From Labilibacter sediminis (GTDB lineage: Bacteria > Bacteroidota > Bacteroidia > Bacteroidales > Marinilabiliaceae): 64,000 nucleotides of DNA. The notes beneath the pieces were generated by a model. It made no database searches. It worked only from the letters and a program-made list of their open reading frames with translations, and was not told the DNA's origin. The stretch spans positions 1-64,000 of the forward strand of contig NZ_VCHY01000009.1 of assembly GCF_005877885.1 (NCBI RefSeq). The letters are read 5' to 3'. Positions 36,311-45,162 of the stretch are shown here, in pieces (positions within the stretch are counted from its first letter, which is position 1; each line of letters starts with the position of its first letter). Both the position numbers and the translations under genes were made by a program.

Positions 36311-36412
36311 ATATGATTTGTCTTTATTATTAAGAGGTTTAAAAGTATTCTGCTAAAAAACAAAATAACAAAGTATTCTTTGAATAATTACAATTCTTTA
36401 ATAAAACTGACA

Positions 36413-36823
36413 CTAAAACTCTAAATAGATTGGTTCGCAATAAATTACAGTATCTGCATGTAACTTAAATATTGTATTTTTAAAAGGTGGCGGCCCAAAC
36501 ATAACTTTTGCATCATTTGAAAAACCAAACCCCTCCTTTGGAATTCCAATCCAGTTTGTATCAAGCTTTTTATTACTATTTACATCATGAAAATATTTGA
36601 AAGCATAGTTTCCCGCTTTTAGACTATCCAATATAATTGTACATTTTTTATCAGATACTTTTTCAGTAATGCCTTTAATAAATTTTTCATCTCCATCTCT
36701 AAAATCCACTTCTATAAAACCCTTATTATCATGTAACTTATTAAATTCTATCCTTAAACCCAATTGACTAAAAACAGATAAGTTGAAACAGTTAATTATG
36801 ATAACCAAAAACAAAATTCTCAT
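36413..36823 (-). CDS. Exported DUF2141 protein
   Basis: The 136-residue protein has a signal peptide (residues 1-19, ending SVFSQ). It then has the DUF2141 pattern: GNYAFKYFHDVNSNKKLDTNW, IGIPKEGFGFSNDA and MFGPPPFKNTIFKL. The family is common in Bacteroidota, periplasmic or surface-associated, and of unknown function. Length and motif order are normal. It stands alone. Confidence 0.88.
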   Translation of the reverse strand: MRILFLVIIINCFNLSVFSQLGLRIEFNKLHDNKGFIEVDFRDGDEKFIKGITEKVSDKKCTIILDSLKAGNYAFKYFHDVNSNKKLDTNWIGIPKEGFGFSNDAKVMFGPPPFKNTIFKLHADTVIYCEPIYLEF

Positions 36824-37050
36824 GGGTTTAAATTTAACCAGGTAATTATTCTTCTAAAAATGAGATATTCATTAATTTTTCACTTCTTAAACATTAGACT
36901 TTCTATGGTTGTATTTTTTCCCTGTGTTATTTAATTGTTTGTTCTTTTAATTTACAAACCAATATTTATAGAACCAATTCTTCACAATCCATCAATGAAT
37001 TACAACTTTCGCTATAAAACATTGAAAAATCAACTTCATACAACCACTCT

Positions 37051-38817
37051 TTATTTTTTAGAGGTTCTGCCAAATAAATAATGAATGCCAAATCCCCCCT
37101 GAAATCCCTTGGCATCTTGTAATTGGAAGGATAGGTTCGGTTCAAATAATAAATTATCATAAATTAGAATTCGACTGGAAACATACCCTGATCCTTGTCC
37201 ATAAACATCCGTTATACCGAAGTGCACTGAACTAAAATCATCTTCAAGAGCAATTCCCAGACCAACCCTAAAGTTTGAAACCGGAGTATACAACATAGAA
37301 TGATCATTTATAAATAATTCAGTATAAACCTTTTTTCGCGACCAGGCTCTAAAATAAAGCATGGGAAGCAATTCTTTTTTCCCATAAGATTCTTTATAAA
37401 TAAACTGTCCATAGTGAAAACCAACACCAATACCAATTGGTTTAAAATCATATAAAAAATAAGGATTAACGCCAGATAGCTTTCGTTCGTAATGATAACC
37501 TCTTTCAGCCGCCTTTACTTTATCGTTTCCAAAATATGTTCGCATCCCTAATGTACCCAACTGATTTTCTTTTAAACTAAAGTGTCTGTTATATTCAAAT
37601 CTTGTAACACCATAGGTATGTTTTGTACGATCAATAACTTCTCCTTCGCATCCATAGTCGATATCCTCATAATTACCTGTTCCATAACCTATGGAAAAAC
37701 TGTTCCATGAATATGGAGTATAAGTATTTGTAGAATCTGATTTTTCTTTTATATCTACCGTTTGAGACATAATAACAAACGAAAGTATTAATAATATAAC
37801 ACAGGCAAACCTAAATCCAGGCACAACAACATATTGAAATATCTGCCACAGCAATACCAGAGAAAGCGGAATAACCATAATTATAAAACTAATTTTTTCG
37901 ATGCCCCCAAACCAGTTTCTTCCCAGGTAAAAAACTAAGGTTAAGAAAAAAATAAATGAAATACTACTGATGTAATTAGGTGGTGAGTCAACGTTATTTT
38001 TGGGTATCAACCTAAATTTTCTCTCTCTAATAAATACAACAATAACTATGGTAGCTACCAATAACAACAATGCCCATTGTATCAATTTTAAGCCCCAAAA
38101 TATTATTCCTAAGGACCCATTTGTAAAAGGGTGCCGAATAAATTCTATTATAAACCTTGCGCTAAACAACAAGCCAATCGAAAATAGAGTCAGGTTACCA
38201 GATGCCTTAAAGCGCCCTCTGTTCTTACAAACAATAAAAGAGATTAACAAGCAGTAAATAATAATTAATAATGGAATTGGATGTACCGCCAAAGCATGAG
38301 AAGAAGAATGCTCTATTGCTCCTGACTGAACCTGGTAAAAAAAGACAGGAGAAAACCTACCGTAATGTATACCCCAAAAAGATGATGTGTTGTTTCCAAA
38401 GCAACAACCTACCAATAGGCATCCCACCCTTTGAATGGCCATACCAATAGGAATAGCTATAGCATATGCATCCAATACCTTAAACGAATAACGAAGCCAT
38501 AATTTTGCCAATCCTATTCCTGCCAATGCTAAAACTAAACCTCCGAAAACAGTTTTAGATTGGGTTGGAGGAAAACGAAAACTGGAAAAAAAATAATTCC
38601 AATCCTGACCTGAATAAGTGAATATTTTAGTGCCTATAATGAAAAACAGATGAACAGATGTAGCTACTAAAATCCATTGAACCCATTGATGTATGGTAAG
38701 TTTCCTTCTCAATCCTTCCCAAATAAAGAATACAAAAACCACTAAAAATGCGAGTTCATAAAACAGGTTGTAATATGATTGAAAAGACTGATTTGGTAAA
38801 ATAAAAAGCGATTCCAT
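37051..38817 (-). CDS. Lgt-like membrane domain fused to a beta-barrel-like C-terminal domain
   Basis: The 588-residue protein begins with about eight to nine membrane helices (1-330). They resemble prolipoprotein diacylglyceryl transferase: IQRVGCLLVGCCFGNNT (Arg130 near the Lgt signature) and LLFSARFIIEFIRHPF (the second Lgt arginine region). The family His of HGG is replaced (TVFGGLV), so activity is doubtful. After a further hydrophobic segment (about 330-350), residues 355-588 look like a different module. These alternate strands with aromatic ends (FSIGYGTGNYEDIDYG, VNPYFLYDFKPIGIGVGFHYG, FQGGFGIHYLFGRTSKK), as in outer-membrane barrels. The combination is unusual. Function unknown. Confidence 0.7.
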   Translation of the reverse strand: MESLFILPNQSFQSYYNLFYELAFLVVFVFFIWEGLRRKLTIHQWVQWILVATSVHLFFIIGTKIFTYSGQDWNYFFSSFRFPPTQSKTVFGGLVLALAGIGLAKLWLRYSFKVLDAYAIAIPIGMAIQRVGCLLVGCCFGNNTSSFWGIHYGRFSPVFFYQVQSGAIEHSSSHALAVHPIPLLIIIYCLLISFIVCKNRGRFKASGNLTLFSIGLLFSARFIIEFIRHPFTNGSLGIIFWGLKLIQWALLLLVATIVIVVFIRERKFRLIPKNNVDSPPNYISSISFIFFLTLVFYLGRNWFGGIEKISFIIMVIPLSLVLLWQIFQYVVVPGFRFACVILLILSFVIMSQTVDIKEKSDSTNTYTPYSWNSFSIGYGTGNYEDIDYGCEGEVIDRTKHTYGVTRFEYNRHFSLKENQLGTLGMRTYFGNDKVKAAERGYHYERKLSGVNPYFLYDFKPIGIGVGFHYGQFIYKESYGKKELLPMLYFRAWSRKKVYTELFINDHSMLYTPVSNFRVGLGIALEDDFSSVHFGITDVYGQGSGYVSSRILIYDNLLFEPNLSFQLQDAKGFQGGFGIHYLFGRTSKK

Positions 38818-38939
38818 CGGCTTGTCGTTTTTCTGTATAGATTATATCCGTACAAAGCACTTCTTTCACTTTAATAAAACACAAGTTACGCCAATTCAGA
38901 GGAAAGGTAAAGAAGAACATTAATAACATATAATCAATA

Positions 38940-38977
38940 ACAACAAAGCCCTGCTAAAAAAGGCAAGGCTTTGTTGT
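38940..38977 (-). terminator. Terminator of the 39009-40276 operon
   Basis: A long stem (CAACAAAGCCCTGC with GCAAGGCTTTGTTG, small mismatch) lies 31 bp beyond the stop of the 65-residue gene. A weak TTATTG tail follows on the minus strand. Confidence 0.6.
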
Positions 38978-39008
38978 GAAAAACAGTATTATGGAGAATA
39001 TGATTTAT

Positions 39009-39206
39009 TCAGTGATTAAACTTCTCCTTATCTATTAGACCCGACTGTTGGCCTGGCTTATTCATATTATAGCGAAACTCACCTCCCGATGATTTGTCCT
39101 CTTTTGCTTCCTTATAAAGCCATTCCTGATAATGTTTTGCACAATAACTAGAACCTTCAATTCTATCACTTGTGCAGTCCTGTTTAATACATTTTTTCTT
39201 TTCCAT
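39009..39206 (-). CDS. Small zinc-finger-like protein
   Basis: The 65-residue protein has a metal-site pattern near its N-terminus: Cys6, Cys11, Cys22 and His25 in KCIKQDCTSDRIEGSSYC-AKH. This looks like a small treble-clef or HNH-like knuckle. The rest is polar and charged. It is the third gene of a tight operon, starting 11 bp after the stop of the SLATT-like gene, and is followed by a terminator. No family name can be given. It could be a nucleic-acid- or protein-binding accessory. Confidence 0.6.
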   Translation of the reverse strand: MEKKKCIKQDCTSDRIEGSSYCAKHYQEWLYKEAKEDKSSGGEFRYNMNKPGQQSGLIDKEKFNH

Positions 39207-39217
39207 AGGGCAAAATT

Positions 39218-39751
39218 TTAAAGGTTACCGAGTACTATTATTACACCAATTACACCAAATATTATCAGGCCCATACTACAAAACAACTGCGACAAAAAAA
39301 CCTTTTGGGCCTTACGTTTATTGGCTTCTTTAATATTTTCTATCGAAATAATCCATCGCCTAATCTTATTGGAAATAAAATTTTGATACAATTCTATGTC
39401 AAATTTATCATCTGATATAGGCTTTAGATCTTCGTATTCTTCCGTTGACCGATGATGAGAAGGAACGCCTTTAATCTTTATAATACGAACAGACACGATA
39501 CCTGTTATAATACTTAAAAGTAACATCAAAATAGAAAATATGATCAGATATAGGAGGCTATGCCTTGTTTGCATAATAAAATCCAGCGTTTCCTGTTGTA
39601 AGAAGGATACCGAAAGTCCTAAAAGTAAACCCGAAAAGCCTAATACCTGATAAGCCTTATTATCAAGCAGGTTAAAACCGCTCATATGATTCTCGTATTC
39701 ATTTTTACATTCGGATAACTGATGCTCAAAAAATAGCGTTTTCGGAGTCAT
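39218..39751 (-). CDS. SLATT/DUF5706-like membrane protein
   Basis: The 177-residue protein has three or four membrane helices: about 35-52 (QVLGFSGLLLGLSVSFL), 66-90 (SLLYLIIFSILMLLLSIITGI) and a C-terminal one (LFCSMGLIIFGVIGVIIVL). Between them is a cytoplasmic helical linker. The motif LDNKAYQV ahead of helix 1 matches the D-x-KA signature of SLATT and DUF5706 (Pycsar effector) proteins. Those are nucleotide- or sensor-controlled membrane effectors in defence systems. The length fits. It is the middle gene of a three-gene operon. No cyclase is in the operon, so an effector role is only inferred. Confidence 0.6.
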   Translation of the reverse strand: MTPKTLFFEHQLSECKNEYENHMSGFNLLDNKAYQVLGFSGLLLGLSVSFLQQETLDFIMQTRHSLLYLIIFSILMLLLSIITGIVSVRIIKIKGVPSHHRSTEEYEDLKPISDDKFDIELYQNFISNKIRRWIISIENIKEANKRKAQKVFLSQLFCSMGLIIFGVIGVIIVLGNL

Positions 39752-39769
39752 TTCTTTTACATTTAATTT

Positions 39770-40276
39770 CTATAGTACCATTGATTCAAGCATGGTATCA
39801 TCGACCTCTTTTGCATTTTTTTCATTCATTTGGTCGGCTGCTGCATTGGCCGCATCAAAATTCCACCCCCTACGCGCGGCATTAACCAATATTCCAATGA
39901 CAAAACGAAAAACAAAACCTTCAATAGCCTCAGGTATATAAGGAATATCAATTTTCTTATTGGCTAATTTAGAGAGTCTTTTTATAAGCCTTTTTGCTTC
40001 ATCATCGTCAATACCATTATGTGAATCCTTCCATAGCTCATAAAATTCATTGGGCATATTGTCGTATAAAAAAGTGTCTATTTTCAGAATAATTTTCACA
40101 AATATTCTTTCTTCTTTGGTTTCTTTCACCAAAGGTATATTGACCTTTTCATTTAATTTTTCGGCCAGTTTTTTCACCTGATCCATAGTCATTTTAACTC
40201 TTTTGTCAGGTTCTGCAAAGTAGTTATCTAAAAGGTTGATAAACTCTGCTTTTGTCATTGATTCAATTGTTGCCAT
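39770..40276 (-). CDS. Hypothetical soluble protein with an internal repeat
   Basis: The 168-residue protein appears to contain two related helical units. They are KKLAEKLNEKVNIPLVKETK with FVKIILKID (about 35-68) and KRLSKLANKKIDIPYIPEAI with FRFVIGILVNAA (about 98-134). Both follow K-L-x3-N/K-x-I-P-x-E. No catalytic motif or membrane helix is visible. It is the first gene of the operon, ending 18 bp before the SLATT-like gene. It might sense or regulate the membrane partner. No family recognised. Confidence 0.6.
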   Translation of the reverse strand: MATIESMTKAEFINLLDNYFAEPDKRVKMTMDQVKKLAEKLNEKVNIPLVKETKEERIFVKIILKIDTFLYDNMPNEFYELWKDSHNGIDDDEAKRLIKRLSKLANKKIDIPYIPEAIEGFVFRFVIGILVNAARRGWNFDAANAAADQMNEKNAKEVDDTMLESMVL

Positions 40277-40756
40277 TTTAATAATTAGGTTTGTTATATG
40301 AAAAAAAATCTATGTTCCAACACATCGCTTAAACATGTCTTCATCGCTGATATAGGATATTAAAAATGCTGGTCAAATAATTTCATAAATAGTTGAATTT
40401 ATAGTACAAGCATCCACTAAACTGCTCATAAAAGAAATATGACATTAAAAGTCATTAATGTGTCTATATATAAGCGATTAAAAACTCCTTATTGAATTAC
40501 ATTCTTATTCAGAAAAAGAAAGACTTTTTGTTTAGAGGAAATGTTTCATAACAGGTAATTTAAGGTTAGAAAAAATCAATATTTGGTTAATAACATTACT
40601 TAGCTCACTCTATAAAAAGAGTTAACATATATACTACATGGCAAATGTCTGCTATATTTTATCTCTTGTCAAGTAGCTCATTACTTTAAAATAAAATGTG
40701 CTTCCAAAACCTCCTGATTAAAAAAATCAGTACTATATAACTCAAAGTTTTGATAT
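40277..40756. other. 480-bp gene-free interval
   Basis: This contains the upstream region of the 39009-40276 operon. I see no ORF, repeat or clear promoter element. Confidence 0.4.
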
Positions 40757-40999
40757 CTAGAGTATTCTAATACCTTTTAAATACTTCATTTTAATACGTT
40801 TTATATTTCCATGATCCGAATGAAAATAAAAGTCGACAGGTACATTTGTATTTTCTTCTGCTGAATTATAACTGATTATCTTACCCTTATAGGCATATTG
40901 ATCTTCATCACTATCTTCATCTATCAGGCTTATTTCAACTTCCTGATTCAATATTTTATCTAAATATTCTTTGCTATACTGGAATGAATCTTTGGTCAT
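40757..40999 (-). CDS. Small hypothetical protein
   Basis: The 80-residue acidic protein (EVEISLIDEDSDEDQYAYKG) ends in a beta-rich stretch (DFYFHSDHGNIKRIKMKYLKGIRIL). It has no signal peptide. The ATG at 40999 is the clean start. It may be a small SH3-like or regulatory protein, but no family is recognised. Confidence 0.5.
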   Translation of the reverse strand: MTKDSFQYSKEYLDKILNQEVEISLIDEDSDEDQYAYKGKIISYNSAEENTNVPVDFYFHSDHGNIKRIKMKYLKGIRIL

Positions 41000-41291
41000 G
41001 GTGACAGATGTTTTTTTAACTAATGATTATAATTTAATTATTAAGCCTGCTTAAACTCATATATTGAAGATAACACATAATCTTCTATTGCTACTAAATA
41101 TTTTTTAAAATTATTCAGTTAATCGAAAAAGAAGTAGTATCCAATTCGAACTTCCATGATTCCATTTTTTTTGTAGCCCTCTATTATAACCCTCTCTGCA
41201 TAGCTAAAAAAGTAATCGCCCAAAAAAAAAGATTAGTCTGAATAAATGTGGATTGTAGCATTTATAATTAGTATATTAAGAAGAAAAATTG

Positions 41292-44200
41292 ATGTTTAAA
41301 TGGCTATCAATATGTATCCTCCTTCTTCCTTATCAAATCCTCGTTTGTAATTACAGATTTGAAAATTTAAATACAAAAGAAGGAATAAGTCTCGTACGTG
41401 ATATACAGCGCGATAGCAATGGCTATTTATGGATTGCCAGTTCTGCCAATGGCTTGATGCGATATGATGGCTATAATATTATAAAATTTAAACATTCTGA
41501 TACCGATAGCACTACAATTAGTGATGATAGAACTATTGCATTACATGAAGATGTAAATAAACAACTTTGGGTTGGCACGACCAATGGACTCAATCGGTAT
41601 ATCCCTGAAAAAGATATTTTCATTCGTTATGACTTGTCTAAAACTGACAGCATTAACAGAAGACCGCAGAATTATATCAATGATATTGTGGAATCAAAAG
41701 ATTCGGTTCTATGGGTATTAACTCGTAATGGGTTATTTTATTATGACAGATCATCCGATTCTTTCACAAAAACACTAACAGATACACCTTTAACCAATAC
41801 AGCAAATTTTACAGCTATGGCTTTTGATGCACAAGGCCAATATTGGTTAGGATGTTCTCAATATAGGGGATTAATTATGTATAACCCCAAAAACAAAACC
41901 CTAAAACATTACCCTGACGATGTTGCAGAGGATTCTCCTTTTAGTGCCAAAAGACTTCTGATAGATAATACTAATACATTTTGGTATGGTAATTATCACT
42001 ATGGGCTGGCTAACTTTGATCCGGAAACCGGAGAATTTAGGTATTTCCCTCTTAATCAAAATGGCACCGGCATAAGAGGTGACCTTATAAGCACTATCAT
42101 ACAGGTTGATAGTGTAAATATATTTGTTGGGATAGATCAGGGAGGTATTAATATCTACAACAAAAACACCAAACTTTTTTCTTATGCAACTTATAACAAT
42201 CAAAAGTATGGCAATATCACTTCCGATGGTATATATTGCTTTCATAAAGATGACGAAGGCATTATATGGGTGGGAACCTCCAGGGGCGGTATTTATTATG
42301 CCAATAAAATGCACTCCCGATTTAAAACCTTCCTTCCCGTTAAGGGATTAAGAAGTCAGAATGAGAAATCAAATTTTATATCGTACAATATTATATCTTG
42401 TTTTTTTGAAGACTCAAAAGGGTTAATCTGGATAGGAACAGATGGTGGAGGCGTTGATGTTTTTAATAGAAAAACACAACTATTTAAACACGTAAAAAAT
42501 GGAATTGACAAAGGAGATTCCTTAGATGTAAGTATTGTTAGAGCAATTGCTGAAGATACAGATGGTAATATTTGGATTGCTCCGTGGAAAGGTGATATTA
42601 TATGTTATAATCGCAAAAAAGAATCATTTTACTCTCATTACTTTCAGGGAATCAAATCACCTCTAAAAGATAAACTAAGAACCTTCTGGACCATACATAT
42701 CGATAAAAAAAACAGATTTTGGATTGTTTATGCCGATGGAACAGTTGAATTGTTTAATCATAAAAAAGAATGGGAATCCGTATTCTTTAGACAGAGATCA
42801 TTTTTCTCCCCTAATACAAAAATATTAGAATTAGATGACGGATCAATTTATGTTATGACTGTACATAAAGGGATTTTCAGGTTTAATGAAAATCTCCAAA
42901 CTATGGAAAATATCATTAAGTTACCTGGTTTACGCTCATTAGATATAAGTTCGAATGGTGATTTTTGGATTGGAACTATCAAACATGGCGTATATCACTA
43001 TAGTTCTGAAGGTAAATTAATAAAACACTATACCATAGAAGATGGTTTGGTTGATAATGTAATTAACGGAATTGCTAAAGTGGATAATCAGGTGTGGATA
43101 TCAACCAATTACGGACTTAGCATGCTTGACCTTATAACTCATCAGTTTATAAACTATAACGAAGGAGATGGATTACAGGGCAACCAGTTCTTTATGCAAT
43201 CCGTTCTTAAAACTTCAGAAGGAGAACTCTTTTTTGGCGGCACAAATGGTTTTAGTTCCTTAAATCCCTCCAGTTTCCAATTAAATAAAGTAAAACCAAA
43301 AGTATTGCTAACGGATATGATTATTGGAAATAAAAAAATAAATAGTAAAACAGACACCTCCATCTTAAAACAAAAACTTGAGTTTACAAAAGAAGTTCGT
43401 ATAAAGTGGAAAAAAAGGCTGAACTTGGAATTACATTTTCTAGCCATCAATTACACTTTTCCTTATAAAAACCGCTATGCCTATAAGATGATTGGGTTTG
43501 ATTCTGAATGGAAAACAACCGATGCGTACGCTCGCAAAGCTTTATATAATTATTTAGATCCCGGAGAATATACCTTTAAGGTAATTGCCTCTAATAACGA
43601 TGGCTTGTGGAATTACGAAGGTAACACCCTTAAAATCATAGTAGAACCGCCATTTAGAAAAACCATATGGTTTTACTTACTATTGACCTTATTTGCAGGT
43701 GTAATTGTTGTTTTAATCATTATCATTCGGGAAAGAAAAATTAATCACGACCGCGAAGTATTAAAGGCCAAAGTAAAAGAACGTACTAAAATTATTGAAG
43801 ATCAATATGAAGAACTGGAAACCCAAAAGGAGGAACTACAGTATCAAAATGAAGAACTCTATATGCACCGAAATCAATTGGAAAAACTAATAGAAGAAAG
43901 AACCATTGATTTAATTGCAGCAAAGGAAAAAGCAGAGAAAACAGATAAATTAAAAACACTATTTCTTGAAAATCTTTCTCATGAAATAAGAACTCCAATG
44001 AATGCTATTGTTGGCTTTTCAAGCTTATTGGGAGATCCTACCCTTACAGAAGAAGAACATGGTAAATTTATAGACCTTATTACAAACAACTGTAACTCAC
44101 TACTTTTACTTATCGAAGATATTATTGAGTTTTCAATGATCGAAAGTGATCAATTGCGAGTTTCCTTTACTTCATTTCCTATCAATAATATCATTAACAA

Positions 44201-44666
44201 CATATATTCCTCTTTCGATATAATAAACGACAATGACCATATTGAGATTCTTATTAACAACTCGTTGGAAAGCAACAACTATGAACTTTTTTCTGATGAG
44301 TTCAGAATAAAACAGATATTAACTAACCTGATGAATAACGCCCTAAAGTTTACAGAACAAGGTCAGGTTGAAATAGGATTAAGAAAAAACGCCGAAACTA
44401 TTCAATTTTATGTGAAAGACACAGGTCCCGGGATTCCCGAACGAGATCAGGATCGTATTTTTGATCGTTTTATTAAGCTCGAAAAAGATCATTATAATGC
44501 AAAAAGAGGATTAGGTCTGGGCCTATCTATTTCCAAAAGACTTGCTCAGATTTTAGGAGCGAACATATCTCTTATATCGCATTTAAATTCAGGCTCAGAG
44601 TTTATTTTATCATTTCCCATGGAGAAGATTAAAACAGAAAAAGACAAAACTTCCAAATCGACATAA
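41292..44666 (+). CDS. Large periplasmic-sensing histidine kinase (Reg_prop/Y_Y_Y)
   Basis: The 1124-residue protein starts at the ATG at 41292 (the frame opens at a TTG 3 bp earlier). It has a signal or anchor, then two Reg_prop beta-propellers (about 30-690) with repeated DSNGYLWIASSANGLMRYD-type units, and a Y_Y_Y domain (about 700-780). A membrane helix (about 790-811) and a coiled coil follow. Next is HisKA with His897 in NLSHEIRTP, then a HATPase with NLMNNALKF, DTGPGIPE and RGLGLGLS. It ends there. Unlike classic hybrid systems it has no receiver or AraC domain, and no response regulator is adjacent. The ligand is probably a carbohydrate or envelope signal. Confidence 0.9.
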   Translation: MFKWLSICILLLPYQILVCNYRFENLNTKEGISLVRDIQRDSNGYLWIASSANGLMRYDGYNIIKFKHSDTDSTTISDDRTIALHEDVNKQLWVGTTNGLNRYIPEKDIFIRYDLSKTDSINRRPQNYINDIVESKDSVLWVLTRNGLFYYDRSSDSFTKTLTDTPLTNTANFTAMAFDAQGQYWLGCSQYRGLIMYNPKNKTLKHYPDDVAEDSPFSAKRLLIDNTNTFWYGNYHYGLANFDPETGEFRYFPLNQNGTGIRGDLISTIIQVDSVNIFVGIDQGGINIYNKNTKLFSYATYNNQKYGNITSDGIYCFHKDDEGIIWVGTSRGGIYYANKMHSRFKTFLPVKGLRSQNEKSNFISYNIISCFFEDSKGLIWIGTDGGGVDVFNRKTQLFKHVKNGIDKGDSLDVSIVRAIAEDTDGNIWIAPWKGDIICYNRKKESFYSHYFQGIKSPLKDKLRTFWTIHIDKKNRFWIVYADGTVELFNHKKEWESVFFRQRSFFSPNTKILELDDGSIYVMTVHKGIFRFNENLQTMENIIKLPGLRSLDISSNGDFWIGTIKHGVYHYSSEGKLIKHYTIEDGLVDNVINGIAKVDNQVWISTNYGLSMLDLITHQFINYNEGDGLQGNQFFMQSVLKTSEGELFFGGTNGFSSLNPSSFQLNKVKPKVLLTDMIIGNKKINSKTDTSILKQKLEFTKEVRIKWKKRLNLELHFLAINYTFPYKNRYAYKMIGFDSEWKTTDAYARKALYNYLDPGEYTFKVIASNNDGLWNYEGNTLKIIVEPPFRKTIWFYLLLTLFAGVIVVLIIIIRERKINHDREVLKAKVKERTKIIEDQYEELETQKEELQYQNEELYMHRNQLEKLIEERTIDLIAAKEKAEKTDKLKTLFLENLSHEIRTPMNAIVGFSSLLGDPTLTEEEHGKFIDLITNNCNSLLLLIEDIIEFSMIESDQLRVSFTSFPINNIINNIYSSFDIINDNDHIEILINNSLESNNYELFSDEFRIKQILTNLMNNALKFTEQGQVEIGLRKNAETIQFYVKDTGPGIPERDQDRIFDRFIKLEKDHYNAKRGLGLGLSISKRLAQILGANISLISHLNSGSEFILSFPMEKIKTEKDKTSKST

Positions 44667-44698
44667 GCCACAACTTACAACCTATTACCCCCTCACTC

Positions 44699-44878
44699 CT
44701 ATGCATCACCAAATCCAAAAATGGTTACTTGTCCTGTAAAATCCGGATTTGCTTCATGTATTTTTCTATCTGCTTCAATAACCATCTCCTCATAATGTGT
44801 TATATCAAAACTGTTCAAATCTATTTTTATAGGTTCCGGTTTCTCTTCCCCTAGTGCGTAAAAAACATATTTTTCCAT
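44699..44878 (-). CDS. Small 59-residue ORF with octamer repeats in its leader
   Basis: From the ATG at 44878 the frame gives 59 residues (MEKYVFYALGEEKPEPIKID, then ending FTGQVTIFGFGDA) and stops at TAG (44701-44699). The acidic, well-balanced composition and good codon use suggest a real small protein. No family is known. Its upstream region on the minus strand contains ten 8-bp repeats and a good Bacteroidota promoter. It lies between the kinase 3' end and the thiolase 3' end. Function unknown. Confidence 0.6.
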   Translation of the reverse strand: MEKYVFYALGEEKPEPIKIDLNSFDITHYEEMVIEADRKIHEANPDFTGQVTIFGFGDA

Positions 44879-44895
44879 GTTCTCAGGTCTTTATT

Positions 44896-44975
44896 GGTTC
44901 AAAGGTTCAAAGGTTCAAAGGTTCAAAGGTTCAAAGGTTCTAAGGTTCAAAGGTTCAAAGGTTCAAAGGTTCAAA
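44896..44975. repeat. Octanucleotide tandem repeat (10 units)
   Basis: On the plus strand GGTTCAAA repeats ten times; the sixth unit reads GGTTCTAA. The array begins 18 bp upstream of the 59-residue ORF start. Near-perfect short tandem repeats like this are prone to slippage, and 8 bp is not a multiple of 3. Confidence 0.95.
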
Positions 44976-45002
44976 GGTATTTTCTGTTTACATAATTGTC
45001 AA
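44972..45002 (-). promoter_or_regulatory. Bacteroidota-type promoter overlapping the octamer array
   Basis: On the minus strand a TTG (45002-45000) is followed by 20 bp and then TACCTTTG (44979-44972). This matches the TTG/TTTG plus TAnnTTTG consensus and spacing. The -7 element uses the first TTTG of the repeat array, so the rest of the array falls in the predicted 5' UTR. Confidence 0.65.
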
Positions 45003-45162
45003 TCAATTAACACTTTATCTATCAACAGACTTACCAACAACCAATTAAAAAATGGAAAACACAATGCCTACTTTTAGATGTTTTTACTATTTCCTATATA
45101 TAACAGATAGCATATTCTCATACCAGTGCATCTTTCTCTGATAATGCAACAAACAGATTTGT

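Noticed and set aside
44877-45077. Plus-strand frame through the octamer array (repetitive FKGSKVQR-like peptide)
   Set aside because: Its sequence is only the translation of the 8-bp repeat. It has no family signal, and the real small ORF is on the other strand.
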